A DNA stretch of 64,000 nucleotides from Druceiella hillmani (lineage: Eukaryota; Arthropoda; Insecta; Lepidoptera; Hepialidae): assembly GCA_039881145.1 (NCBI GenBank), contig JAYKKI010000137.1, forward strand, positions 2,344,501 to 2,408,500, in the 5' to 3' direction. Positions 23,647 through 36,325 of the stretch are shown piece by piece. Both the position numbers and the translations under genes were made by a program. The first letter of the stretch is position 1, and each line of letters starts with the position of its first letter. The notes beneath the pieces are model-generated. The model ran no database searches. It had not been told where the DNA came from and was given only the letters and a program-made list of their open reading frames with translations.

Positions 23647-26036
23647 TTAAATTACATTCCAAGGAAAGTAGAGATACGAATTCAGAAAAACTATTAATTG
23701 TACTAAATTTTCACAAATTTTTAAATGTTCTCTCATAATTTACGTTTAATGCGGTGAACAATTACGTGAAAGTGTATGGAAGAATGGAAAACTCAATCGA
23801 AACATTATTTTTCTAATTAAACTGTTTAACCACATTATATCAAATTACGCAATGTATTTTCTCATAAGCGTGCCTAAATGAGACAAAAATTTAATGCTTC
23901 ATCTCACGCTCTATACAAATCCAACTAAGTTGGTTCTTGCCTCTTAAACATTTTACGCACTTCATTCTACGTAAGGAAACTATAAAATGCCACCCCGTCA
24001 CAATTTTAATGGTTATTGTTACTAAACACATAATCAAAAGTTTAAGTTGAAAAAGTTGAAAATTTACATATGAATACATTGTACATTTTAGTTAGTACGT
24101 ACATATACAAATAAAATACTGTAGGTACTTGTATATTACCTCGTACAAAAGTGCCTGTACATTCAAATACTTCAAATAATATAGAGAAAAAATCCAAAAA
24201 CACGGCTGTAGCCGTCCATAATTTTTAAAATAACAAAAAAAAAAATATTGAAATTAAAAAACCAATGTCTAACTTAGAATAGACATTACGAAAGTAAAAG
24301 TCTGACTAAGAACTCATAAAAATACTAATATTATGAATCCAAAATTGTCATACGAAATCAAGTTCTGATTATGTATGAGACTCCTTTAGCTCTAATTTTT
24401 GTACTATTATGCAGTTTGCATTTTACGTCTCTTTCTATAAATTTAAAATATTTGTTAATAGAATAAATTTTTCATTATAGTATGTACCTTAAAATTTTTA
24501 TAAACATAAAAATATCTTACCTAAATTATTTTTAAATATATTATAATTTTTTTTATTAAAACCATACACAAATTTTACTTTACGTGGTAAAAAATAGGGA
24601 ACACCATTTAATTTTTAATATTGACTTTTCTATGGAAATATCATGATAAGGAAAATAAAATTTTTTAAAGTTTCATTTAATTTAATGTCCCCATAATAAT
24701 GCTCTTTGTATTATTTTGACAAAACACCGAATATCTGTTCGAAAAGTTGTAAGACCAATTTAAGTAATTTAGGTTAACATTTATTAAAATTAAATGGGGT
24801 ATCTGAGTATACAACTGAATATTATAAATAGAGTTTATTTTTAATTAGTAACAAACATTTCTGACCTCAAACATTGTCACGTTCAGCGATTTAAATATGA
24901 TTTCACACATAGGATAGGATATATCCTGAAATTTCAAACAACGACTAGATGTGTAAAACTAAGTGTCAGCAAACGTTATATGACTCTATAAAACAATGTG
25001 TTTAGTCGCGTATACGCAAAGCTTAGTAATCCAAAACTCGGCCAAAGAATCATCGAGCCGCAATTTAAACACCAAATAGCAAGTAAGCACTAAATACAAT
25101 GCGCGCTTAGTATCCAACATGAAAAAATAGTATATTGCAAATAAAATACAATGTAATGATATTTGTCTAATTACGTTCTGTATTAATGTTGTCTGAGCGT
25201 ACAGATTGATTACCATTTTACATGAAGACTAGCCACTATATTTAGATGAATTAGAACATCTGAATTAGCTTCATTAAAGTATATTATTCAGTAACAAAAA
25301 ATGTTACTAGGCAATATGCATGATCATTAATGAAATAAAACGCGATTTATCAACGGAGTTACCGCTTCATCAAAGTTTATATTACTGCGTGGCCTTCATT
25401 ATCTTTCAGTATAGAATAATTAATAGAAAATAGTCCTTTGCATATTTTCAAGGTAAAATCAGCTGGATTATACGTATCTCTAATATAAGCAAGTTAAGTC
25501 TATTTATTTGGCATCATAGGATGTAACTTGCCACCAACTGAATTAACTATTAGAAAACTTCCCCTGTATTCATTAATAAAATTTTCCTATCCCTAATTTA
25601 ATATTAGTTTATTACCCGTTTAGCCTATACTTGTAAAACTATTTATTGGTTCATTGGGGGTAAAGAAAATATGAATGTTATAGCATAAAATAAATTTATC
25701 GTTTTCAATTTGTTGAAAATTGGGCGATATGTAAATAAATCTGCACCGCTTTGAACGTAACAAATTTAACAACAACAAAATTTGACTCTCATTCACACGA
25801 GCTCGTGGATGAACTAAATTTTTTTTAACGGTTCATATTGGATTATAATTTATGATAATCATTATTTAATAGCAGATGTGTATTTTTTCCGGTTACTCTG
25901 ATTAAAATTTTAGTTTCACTTATTGTGTCCCTATACCTAACAAGTTAGTGAATAAATGATAATACCAGACTATGTTTTAATTTTTACTATATAACTTACA
26001 CGAAACTAAATGCTCGGCTATATATATATTGATATA
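23644..26036. other. AT-rich gene-free sequence
   Basis: Small minus-strand open frames (23891-24079, 24986-25216) show no recognisable protein features. No repeat family is recognised. Confidence 0.45.
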
Positions 26037-26155
26037 TAATGAATGCCCGGCGCTACGTTCGGCATTTTTCTCAAGCGTTACACAATTTAAACGTGACAGA
26101 ATGATGGAGATATCATTAAAGAAGTTTCACTTCAAGGCACGTGACATTGTTATTT
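26037..26155 (+). repeat. Probable RTE-derived repeat fragment
   Basis: AATGAATGCCCGGCGCTACG then TTCGGCATTTTTCTCAAGCG resembles the start (TGCCCGCGGCTTCGCTCGCG) of the lepidopteran RTE-derived repeat whose 3' part forms the array at 3.9-5.1 kb. TTTCACTTCAAGGCACGTG at about 26127-26145 may be its remnant interior. Identification is by recalled motif. Confidence 0.4.
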
Positions 26156-26423
26156 CATTATGAATCAGAAATAAGGACTGAGGAAAATAATGTAGTATTT
26201 AAAAAGCAATTAAATTTTAAGTGTATTTTATGTACAAATCCATGTTTTTTGAAGTAAATACTCTAATTGTATATTGTTATAATAACAATATTTACAATAT
26301 TGAGCACATTAATGATAATTTCTGACATAATTACTTTTCATTAAATAAAAAAAGAAATAAGAAATGTATAAGGAAAAGTTCACTATTCGTTTTACTTATA
26401 ATATTCGTAAGAGGCTATGTTAA

Positions 26424-26424
<1 letters not shown>

Positions 26425-26502
<78 letters not shown>
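26425..26502. repeat. (TA)n microsatellite
   Basis: An AT dinucleotide run with one G interruption near 26485. Confidence 0.97.
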
Positions 26503-26503
<1 letters not shown>

Positions 26504-29500
26504 TTGGATTTTTCTCCGTCCTTAAAAAAGCCCTGCAATTAAGCATAAATTATGTGAGTATAATTTCAATTTTCAGTCTTTTTAAACAAAAGAAAATATG
26601 ATTATCAACAAATTGTGTAATCTATCAAATTAAGTACTCTGGAAAAGATTTTTAAAATAATATTCAATATATATTTTCATTTTTATTTAAATGAATTTAT
26701 ATAATAAAATGAATTTATATAATAATACAATGAAATTTGAAAAACATTGCAGTTTAGTTATGATAAACCCAAAAAATTTTAAAAATGTGTATTAATTTTT
26801 ATATAATAATCTGAATACTTCATTCTTTCGTCTCATGAAAATCAATTCCTGTCCATCGGAACTTTGTGATTTATTGAATGTTATCTTATGTTTTAATTAT
26901 TTATGGGCAGCAATTGAAGCAATGAAATAGTCATCAAAACATTAAGTTAATTTGATCTGACAAAACCACATCTTATAAATAGGTTTTTGCCAGAGAATCG
27001 TTATTCGCTTATGACGTATGCATAATATCGATTAATTTCAAATTTCCAATCAAATATAGAAATTTTATGATATGTTCAAAATTCAAATTTATTTGTTTTA
27101 CAATGTCGATTATTTTAAAATTTAACTCCTATTAAATACAAACCTTTTGTGATTTGTTAAAAATTCAAATTTAATTAATGAGACCTTTTCAAGCCAATTA
27201 CAAATGATCGCAATTTTATCCAAATCTTCAATCTTTCGTAATGGAGAATATGCAAGCAATTTAAATTTAGTTAAATTTTTTTTTCAATTATTTATCAATC
27301 GCAAAACTAATCTAAACCATTGTTTTCTTAATTTTTTATTTTTAATTGCATAAATTAATTAATAGGAAATGCAAATTGTGAGTGGGAAATTCACGTTTAT
27401 GAAACGTAAGACTGTTGGTTAGAACGAAATATGACGTCAGACAAATGTCAACAAGCTTGAATTGTTGACATATTTATAACATTTGTAGTGGTTGATAATA
27501 ATCTAATGGAAATTTATATATAATAAAACAGTAAGATTGAAAATCGTCTAGAAGGAGAATTGAAAATGATTTGTGAAAGCGCACTAGGACAATCGGTTGA
27601 GAAGAGATGCATTAGTATTGATATAATATTTTGTTTCAAATCCTGATTTTATGTACACTGAGGTCAAAGGCATGAAGGCTGCAGTCAATTGACTTAACTC
27701 ATAATTTGAAATCATACATCATATACATTTCTATACATAAATAGAATCACAGGTAGAGAGCAATAAATACAACCCATAATATTTTGAAAACGTGCTGCCT
27801 CTATTTTATTAATTTCAATGTAATGTTATTTAGGTCCAGTAAGTTTTTTACTTTTCAGTCAAATCACATTTTGTATATTTTGGCTATTTAATGAAGTCAA
27901 TTAAAACTCTCTTATGATTAACTGACCTGCTAGCTATCAAAATAAAATAAATCTTAAAGTGATCTTCACAACAACGGAAACAACTTGGTGATATTTTATA
28001 TCTTCCTCTCATAACCTCATAAGGTCTGAGAGGTTTGTATTTGTATTTTTTCATCGGTCCGAATATTAAAGAACTGTTTATCATGTGCACTTCTGATAGT
28101 ATTTTTGCACCTAGGCACAATATAATACTTATAAACTGGCTTTCGAGCTTCTAAGTTTGAAACGGCTGTTATACTGAAAATATTTGTAAACTAACGGGAA
28201 CTTTTACACCAAAACAAACACCGGGTATAATTAGTGACATAATCCAAGGCATACGAAAACGGGAGCGCTTAAACAGCTTAAATCTATTCAGAATTTTAAA
28301 TATTTCTTAAAATTTAATTGAAATCTTTCCAATAATAGTTATGTGTTATAATGCTGTAACAATGTAAATAATGAATAAAAAAATTACATTCATATTTCTT
28401 CCAAATTCTTCTAACCATCCTTTTGTGACAATTATACGTACAGCAATCAAAGTTTGTTTCTAAAATTAAATGACGTTTTGTTCAGCCTTTCTTTCTTGAT
28501 GAGGCCCATTATTAATGTAATATACGCTTCAGAGAAAAACCTGATTTTTAGAGAAATAGGGAACCTTGGTAATCAATAAGTGTGTCTTTCTCTTTGGATA
28601 CAGATGAGCACCGTAACATCTAAATACAGAAATTACAGAATTTTACCTAAAAATTAAAAAAAAATGTACGATATACAATTGTTAATTATTTTAATTTATC
28701 ATATACTTGCTAATAAGCAACGGGAAGATTCCATAAATACACTTGCTAAGCGCAAGTAGAACTTTACAATGAAGTTTCCGTACACACTTATGTAGGAACG
28801 TAGTATTTCTTTTAAACTATTTATAAATATTGATTATTTTTTATTTGTTATTTTCTACAATGCAGATCCCGGATGCCTCTTTTGTTTATTAATGCGAATT
28901 GCCAGAAACTATTATATTTTGAAATAATAACCATTCCTTTTTTATAAGATACCTACATTAGAGATTAAAATTTTAGGAGGAAGGGGACAAACCTCAAAAT
29001 ACTTCAGTGTTAGAATTCGTGAGCGACTCATCATATAAAGAGAAATTCTATAATTTCTAATGTATTTTACGTTCATGAATAAAGTAGAGCCAGAAAATAT
29101 CCTTTATTAGTTTTTAAAAGTCTTTCACATAATTTAATTACTACTGTAAAATCTTATCACTATCGGACATAAACTGAAAGAGCTATGATGTTGTGATAGA
29201 GAGATACAAAATTATATGAGTTCCGTTTATAACATTTGATTAAATAACCCGAAAAATTACGCAAAATTTACATCTCTAAAATATTTGAATACTTCATGGC
29301 TCATATGGCTCAAGACAAACTTCCTTTATCAACTATAATGGTTGAATCTTGGAAAATATCAATGAAAGCAAATAATAGAATTTCGTTTTTATTCTTGAAT
29401 TACTTTTTTGATGTTTACTTCATCATATGTAATTTAGAAATTGGAACAATTCCAGAAATATTGTACGTAGAATCGGTAGATAAGGGCCTATTACAAATAT

Positions 29501-29639
29501 ATCTTCAAACAATAACATTTGCGTTCTTCACAAATATTTCAATACAGTTTCTATTCAGAATACTTCCTATGTGTAGTACATAGGAAAGAAAGTTTTAAAA
29601 GAAAGAAAGTTTATAAAGCAATATCCATCCCCAGTTTTT
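26503..29639. other. AT-rich gene-free sequence
   Basis: No gene or clear repeat in about 3.1 kb. The open frames 27884-28120 minus and 29296-29583 plus were read and have no recognised domain. 27040-27360 is particularly poor in G+C. Confidence 0.45.
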
Positions 29640-31149
29640 AGATCATTAATACACTATTTGTGGATAGAATTTAGTTTTATAATATTTGGTAGAAACATTT
29701 GATCTCGGTGTTAACTGCTCGTAAATCTGCAGTGAAAACAAAAGGCTTATTGACCTTTTCCAACTCTTTTTCCGCTCTGGCTTCATTTTTCTTGTCAACG
29801 TGCTCTTTATAATTTTCTCTGAAACTTGCCCTAATTTGTAGTGGTTACAAATTTCGCACACGTGGTTTATTAGTTTGAATAAAGAGATTTTATTTATTGT
29901 CAGTTGATCCGAGGAAGTTGCTATTGACTGTAGTTTTGAATTTTTAGGTTGTACAATTTTCCGAATATAAATCATAAAGCTGTCGTTTTCAAAAAATATT
30001 TGGTTTCACATATGACGGTGTTTTTCTTTTTTGGCAATAGTGTGAAAGAAAAATATAGTTATACGTGGTATATAATCTAGAAACTCTTACAATATTTTGA
30101 GTTCTATATCATATGGCTTTAAGGTGATAACTGCAACTTTATTGGTCTCAATTAATGTATATGGGGCTTTAATTTCCAATAAAAATGTATTTAAAAATAA
30201 AGTCTTACAAACCATTATAATTTGGTCATCCTTTTTTAAGTAGCATAGCAAAGTGTTAGACCTTTATGGTGTACTTGAATTCTTGCAGTTTTTTGGTCTA
30301 TTGGTATGTACAGCTTGCACCAAACTGTCGATATACACATGTTATTTAACTCATTTCATATTTTAAAATCCTTCAAACAGTAGTTATATCTCACTTTCAG
30401 TTATTAGGTGATATTTAATAGCCCCGTTCTTTTTTCCTTGCATCCATATCGCTGCTTCATTACTTTCACTGACTTTCACCTCCAATTTTGTTTTTACCAT
30501 AATATTCTTTTAATCTTTACCTATTCTTTTTATTAATTTTGTTTGCCCATTTTTCCTTATTCATTAGATACTGTTTTTTCTTTTTGGAAGATGTTTTGTG
30601 GACTCACTGGCAGAACTACTATATTCAACTAGCTTAGCTTGAATATCATTTGCCTATCCTGTCTTATTCACTCGACAGTGTTTTTTTTTCTTTTTGGAAG
30701 AGGTTTTGTGGGCTCACTATCAGAAATACTGTATTCAACTAGCTTGGCTTGACTATCAGATAATAAAGAATTATGTGGTTGTACTACTATTGAGCATAAG
30801 AGCTCTTGTGATATATCACAATTGTTTGGTGAGCAATTTTCCAAAATATAATTTTTTATGGAGTCACTATCATTAATATCAAAAGCAGTTATAACTTGAT
30901 TGGGATTTAATAAACTTGAAGAAAAGGAGGTTCTAATTTGAAGTTCTGATATCTTTAATTACAATATTCTTAACTATTTTATATTCTGTCATAGTATTGG
31001 AATATGAAGTAGATCGTGTACGAGATCGAATGGAATGAAAGCTTGGACTGGCAATTTGATGTTCATTATTCTTAAAATATACATTATCGTCTTCAATCCC
31101 ACTCTGTTGCTCTTTTTCAAAAGACATTGTTATAGGAACTACGGTTGTG
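29640..31149 (-). pseudogene. Decayed multi-copy insect gene (uncharacterised, likely transposon-derived)
   Basis: Minus-strand pieces, N to C. From the ATG at 31127: MSFEKEQQSGIEDDNVYF and a Ser/Arg-rich stretch to a stop at 30933. A +1 frame (30937-30668) continues ...AFDINDSDSIKNYILENC... to LVEYSISDSEPTKPLPKRKK. Near 30560-30500: NKEKWANKINKKNR and RLKEYYGKNK. Near 30245-30185: YLKKDDQIIMVCKTLFLNTF. Near 29872-29812: HVCEICNHYKLGQVSEKI. Near 29812-29715: HVDKKNEARAEKELEKVNK and FVFTADLRAV. Then STKYYKTKFYPQIV. This order (basic W..N..K..R block, VCK.FFLNTL, C..C, HL..K..AR.EK..DK, F.DLQ.V, YYKTKL) is what I recall from an abundant family of uncharacterised insect proteins; the downstream part that would carry its presumed nuclease-like motif is absent. 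At least three frameshifts and several stops make it non-functional. Its function is unknown. Confidence 0.72.
30557..30766 (-). repeat. Tandem duplication inside the decayed gene, about 106-bp unit
   Basis: Two adjacent units (about 30557-30661 and 30663-30766) both encode, on the minus strand, QAKLVEYS...S.SE.TK.LPKRK. The units differ at about a tenth of positions, so the duplication is old. Confidence 0.8.
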
Positions 31150-31717
31150 CTGTCATGCAAGGAAGTATCATAAAATCTTGGAAAGCAATTGTTTATTAAT
31201 AAAATAGTGTCAAAACTTATTTACCACGTGATATTGTCATTGACAACGAATGAAACAAGAAAAAGCAGAAAGCATATAATTATTAAACAGTAAAAAGTTA
31301 ATGAAAATTTAACGGTCAGAGATTGCAGTATGTTAGTTTTAACATGTCATTAAATAGTATTACGAATTTTAACACTGCTATATTAAAATAAGGACACTAA
31401 ATCAAATAGCTTAGGTAGGTGCTAACTTTGTTGCAAATAGTAGGTTATTTACGTTAAATAAACTACATATTTTTATAAAGTAATGCAAACATTCGAAACA
31501 ATATATTGTTTTGCAGTAAACACTTATCTATTTAATATTACGAAAAAAAAACATTTTAAAATATATGCCCATCCAAGGTTTAAGAAAGTAAAACGATCAA
31601 TCACAAAAAAACTAAAATATCTGGGAGCAAAACGGCCAACTCCAAAACCTGTATTAATCACAAAAATGTACCTTGTAACACATTACCGATTAAAATAATA
31701 ATATATAACAATCTTAC
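31150..31717 (-). other. Putative intron of the decayed gene
   Basis: On the minus strand a good donor (ATACAAG|GTAAGAT, cut at 31717/31718) is followed 568 bases later by an acceptor (CCTTGCATGACAG|CACAACC, cut at 31149/31150), 22 bases before the presumed start ATG at 31127. Retained splice sites argue that the copy arose by DNA-level duplication or transposition rather than retroposition. The plus-strand open frame 31483-31698 lies inside and is probably incidental. Confidence 0.45.
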
Positions 31718-31860
31718 CTTGTATCCGTAGATATTGAAAATTTTAAGAGAAAACGCACTTTTAAAAATTATGTCTTACTAATATCACTAAAAATATGAAG
31801 CACAATGTGCACACAACAAAATAGCCGTCTTTACGGAGTTAGCTGTCAAAATCGTGGCAT
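31718..31860 (-). other. Putative 5' non-coding exon of the decayed gene
   Basis: The sequence ends in the donor given for the intron and starts near TTTTGACAGCTAACTCCGTA. It has no long frame, so it would be untranslated leader. The upstream limit is arbitrary. Confidence 0.3.
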
Positions 31861-33200
31861 TTGTTTCACGTGAAGTTGTTTGATTTTCTTGTGGCTATTT
31901 ATTGAAAAACTAACAAATTCCGTAATTTCATTTAGCGAATTTGTTATTTTTTACAAACGTGGGAAAATGTCTGTAATTAAAGTGTGTGTCAAAAATTAAA
32001 ATTCGACAAAAAGTGGGGATAACTGTATTGAAAAGCAATGTATCGATATGTATGTACTTACAGGATTGTCAAAATAGTAATTTTAAAATCATTTTTAAAC
32101 ATAGATAAACAGTTATGAACAAAAATGTTTAGTATCAGTTTCTCGACCAGTAAAATAAATTTTATTTCTATAGGCAGTCTTACATAATTTAAAATTTCTA
32201 CATACACAATTTTGAAAGCGATAGCAGAAGATAATAAGATGGTATTTTTTAATATAATCTTAAAATAATATCGTTCCCTTACTTTCGTAAATAAGAGAAG
32301 CTGAAAAAAAGTATGTTCATAAAAAACTAAGACACATCTTGTCAATATAATATTAGTCAGGAAAATGTTAACTAGACATAATTAATCATATACCTCTAAG
32401 TCTCTTATTTGGCAGGCTTTATGCTTACTTTGCGAAAATGTTTTCGTCTAACTGTAGCGGATATCCGGGTTTAATTGTGGAATATGAGGAAATAACTTGT
32501 AATTATCGTATGAGACACATTAATCATATATAAATGTACATATTCACGTAATTATGATATTTTATCGTTGTATTTGACGGTAATGTGAAAGAAATTTATT
32601 AGTTTGCTTATCTGGAAACCGACATTTTTGCGTTGATATCAAATCAAATATTAATTTATTTGCAAATAGCCAACGAATTGATTAATTATACATTTTTAGT
32701 GAAGTGCTCAATTAAACGATTACTTTTGTCGATTAAACCAATTAAAAAGCTTGAGATATTTTATTAATTACTTGGTATTACGACATTTCTTACAAATAAA
32801 AACTTTTAAAAAATTATTAAGCGTTCTTATAGACCTTTTACATAATGGTGCAAAAAATTCTAATGAAACAAAATGAACTATAAACCATTTAAGTAAACGT
32901 ATAGGATATAACTATCGCTCAATCAGTCTCTCATTATTTACGATTGTGATCCCGGCGACGTAATCTATCGACTGTTTCTGCTCATCAACCTTAATTTTGT
33001 CATGGCTAAGTGGTGCACTGACTGACTGTTTATTGTTTAGGTTTTCCACTTTTGGAGCTACTGTTTTCCATTTTGCCCATTACCATGACCCGTCTCAAGG
33101 TTGTAGTGACTTAATCATGTGAAAAACGATTACACTTATGATAAATTGTATGTATGTGTACTCCCGTACACGCCCACAAGCGCGTTCTCATGTACGCCGC

Positions 33201-33202
<2 letters not shown>
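31861..33202. other. Gene-free sequence
   Basis: The minus-strand frame 32058-32345 is unsupported. 32935-33110 is less AT-rich (for example GATCCCGGCGACGTAATCTA near 32948) with no recognisable gene. Confidence 0.45.
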
Positions 33203-33260
<58 letters not shown>

Positions 33261-33281
33261 TATGTATATACACATATATAT
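33203..33281. repeat. (TA)n microsatellite
   Basis: A TA run with a register slip and a few G/C interruptions at its 3' end. Confidence 0.97.
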
Positions 33282-33902
33282 GGGTTTTTATTCAACCCTC
33301 TTTAATTACAATATAAAACAACATGACTAGCGACTATCTTGATGCTCTTTATTTTATCACTGTTTCCTTTGGAATGTGGTTCGTGACTGAGGAAGTACTC
33401 AAATTCTATAACACATTGAACGAATAACTCTAATTCAAGGGAATGAAAGTCATTACCAGATTTTGTACCTATGTCCTCTTAGAAGATCTTAGAACACTAT
33501 GATCACATCGCTAGGAAGAGTAGTAATAAGCTCAAAAACCTATCTATGAAAAAAAAATTCAGGGATGAGATCAGAAACATACGATCTCCTTCAATTTTTC
33601 CGCCAGATTCGCTCCACACAAGTAACTAGTGTTTCCAATGTCATTTATATTGCTAAGAATATAATCTGTTGGTAGAATATAATAACAAGCTAGTTGTACT
33701 TAGAGTTCATAATTGTTAGCACAGTGAGGGACCCCTCACGAAGGAGAAATAATATGTGAACCCGATATGGTTACATGGCTGAACATAATCCACAAAAAAT
33801 TAACTACAGTCATCCCTATTTTAAGTATCGAGGAAAACGGTACGAGGAGAAAGATGCCTAAATATGAACGAGTTATACATTGGTACGGGCATTTTCATAT
33901 AA
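33282..33902. other. Mixed-composition gene-free sequence
   Basis: The whole stretch is less AT-rich than average but six-frame reading gave no recognised protein. A small perfect inverted repeat, GTGAGGGACCCCTCAC, lies at about 33725-33740. Confidence 0.4.
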
Positions 33903-34137
33903 TTTGAAGGTATTAATAAGAACTTATAATTATATGAATAGTAGCCATATATTATTTTGAATATTACTCCATAAGATTTTTACATACAATGATCAAGTAA
34001 TTTTTTTAGAAGTAAATAACTTGAAGGTATTAATAGGTAGTTATAATAATATGAATAGTACACGAATAATCTTTTGGATATTACTCCATCACATTTTTAC
34101 TGGTAATAATCGAGTATTTCTTTTAGAAGTAAATACT
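33903..34137 (+). repeat. Tandem duplication, 118-bp unit, two copies
   Basis: Copy one 33903-34020 and copy two 34021-34137 share TTGAAGGTATTAATA, ATATGAATAGTA, ATATTACTCCAT and TTTTAGAAGTAAATA in the same order and spacing. They have diverged by roughly a fifth. Confidence 0.85.
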
Positions 34138-34339
34138 TTTGTTTTGATACCGCACATATTTACTTGGTTAGATACAATTCGATGAGAAAAACACTTGGTA
34201 TCGAAACAAAGAATATAAAAGAAAATATTTGGTAACGAATACTTACTTGTGTGTGCTTGCCAATTTTGATCTGTTGCACTTATATAAAGTTATGAAAAAT
34301 ACAAGATTGCACATATTAAATTGTGATAAACAAAGTTAA
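34138..34339. other. AT-rich sequence
   Basis: No gene or repeat is recognised. Confidence 0.5.
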
Positions 34340-34382
34340 TATAATTCTATTATAATACGGTCTGTATTATAATAGAATTATA
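34340..34382. repeat. Perfect hairpin, 19-bp arms, 5-base loop
   Basis: 34340-34358 (TATAATTCTATTATAATAC) is an exact inverted complement of 34364-34382 around GGTCT. A direct repeat of ATAGATGTGGATA follows (about 34385-34415). Confidence 0.9.
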
Positions 34383-34415
34383 TATAGATGTGGATATTAT
34401 ATAATAGATGTGGAT

Positions 34416-35039
34416 AAAAAGTAAACTGATATAAAAGCCATGAATTTAAAAGTGCAATGTGGATGAAATTTAATTGACTAATACAATGGTGTTCAAACGC
34501 TACTGGAACCAGCTGGCTTCCAGAATTCTCAACCTTTGCAACTAAACTAAAAGATCTTTGCGATACGAGTTTCTCTGCATCTAATAAAGTTTAGGTTTAT
34601 GCGATTGCTAGACAAACATAAACTAGCCAAAGTAAATAGCAGACTGTCTAACTCGATATAAACAGGGCGATATAAATTTTAAATGAATATTATAATGAGT
34701 TGTAAGTAAGTAGTTAATAACTTCCACAATACTTGTAAAGTTAACTGTAAATATGTCTGGTTCTATACTCTCTAGTAAAGATAAGGTGAAATAATGACTA
34801 TTTCTTTATAGCTCTCAATGAATCGTGGAAAACGACAACATTATATAGGTGAAACTATAATGACTTGATATCCATGTTGGAAAAAGTATCTTTAGTCGAA
34901 TTTGACAGCATCGAATTCGTAAGTATTCAATATTTCATTTTAAAAAACAAAACTCGAAATGGGACGACTTGTATTAATGGAATAAATTTAGTTTAAGTCT
35001 GATAGTCTGTTTACCTATCATAATATTTTTTCCAAATAT
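34416..35039. other. Gene-free sequence
   Basis: The small nested palindrome CTGGAACCAGCTGGCTTCCAG lies at about 34504-34524. No gene is seen. Confidence 0.45.
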
Positions 35040-35210
35040 CACTCGTCGTTTGATACACTGTTCCCACCAATTCCACCCGGGTTGTCTCAGGGCCCCTCCT
35101 GGAACTTGTAACTACCCACCTCATGCAAAAGAGGGGGCCATCGAAGTTCCACCAATAGTGTCTTATATCTACGATCACAGCGCTTCCACCCGACAGGGTT
35201 ATAGTAATTT
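35040..35210. other. GC-richer islet, possibly coding remnant
   Basis: The stretch is balanced in composition with a 60-codon plus-strand frame (35050-35232: MIHCSHQFHPGCLRAPPG...) and an antisense frame of similar length. Neither matches a family I recognise. It may be a fragment of an old transposon or of a gene. Confidence 0.3.
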
Positions 35211-36207
35211 AAAAATATTGAATCAAAAATAGATTAAAGGTGCAGACAATTTTATTAGTTATATAAGAAATATTTTTTGTGGCTAAATAAGGTACCTTTG
35301 TTTATAGGGTTTCATAGTGGACCCAGAAATACTGACAAATAAAAGGAACACTTATGAGTTTCTTTCTTTAAAATTAATTTGAAACTTTTTTATACATATA
35401 AATTTTTGGAAGTATCACATGGAAATATCGACTAAGGTATAGCAAAAGATTATAGTACCCTTCATCCATACATTGGATATAAACATATTTTTGTCGCACT
35501 ACATCAAGTGGGAAAAGGTCTTTTAAAATTAACTTGACATTTCATTTCAAATGTTATAATTATAAGACAAAAATTCTTGTGATATATTAAGCTTAAAAAA
35601 ACGTGTATTCTGTTGAAACCTCTCTAATTTTTAAGATATGGGTTTGAAAAATAAGTTTATAATTCAAGATAACATATAAGATAACATAATACCTACAGCT
35701 ACAAAACTCTGTTTTATGTGTGTTCCGATACGTACTTGGGTGTGTTTTTTTATTTCCATACTTATTACGTACTTCAACAATTGAGAGATAATAAAATACA
35801 TGTAATAAATTTGGGCAATAAAAAGTTAAATTAGTCAACCATTATTAACCTACAGTTTTACCCCTTGAAATAATATAAAATATCTAAGAATTTTACCATG
35901 AAACTCACATTTGAAAACAAGAAACTAATCAGGAAGGAATAACAGTTAAATTTATAGATTAAATTTATGTTTAAAAATACCATCACGCTAATTATACTAA
36001 AATTGTCATGGTCAGCTTTTTTGTGCATATATTGCAGCTACCTCTGGTTTAAATAACCACTCAATTAAAAACCTAGTCCTTAGCTAAATTCCAATATTTA
36101 ATCATTAAATTATCAGCGCTTCATGTTTTGCCATATTCTGGGACATGTCTCATAAATTTTAACGTATCACCGTAATGTCGACACTTATTCTAATATTTTA
36201 GACATAA
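35211..36207. other. AT-rich gene-free sequence
   Basis: The minus-strand frame 35593-35838 is unsupported. Confidence 0.45.
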
Positions 36208-36325
36208 AATCCAGCCAGAGTAATTATGCTATGGCTAAAACCGGATCCAAGAGTTTCCATTAGAAGTCATGTTATAAACGTCAGACAAAAAGAGACAGAC
36301 ATTGCTTTATATAATAATACAGATT
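36208..36325 (+). repeat. Probable non-LTR 3' end fragment
   Basis: AAAACCGGATCCAAGAGTTT, then GTCAGACAAAAAGAGACAGA and TTTATATAATAATACAGAT follow the order of a common insect LINE 3' end (CGGTTCAG..., runs of ACAGACAGAC, TTATATATATAGAT). Recalled motif order only. Confidence 0.4.
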
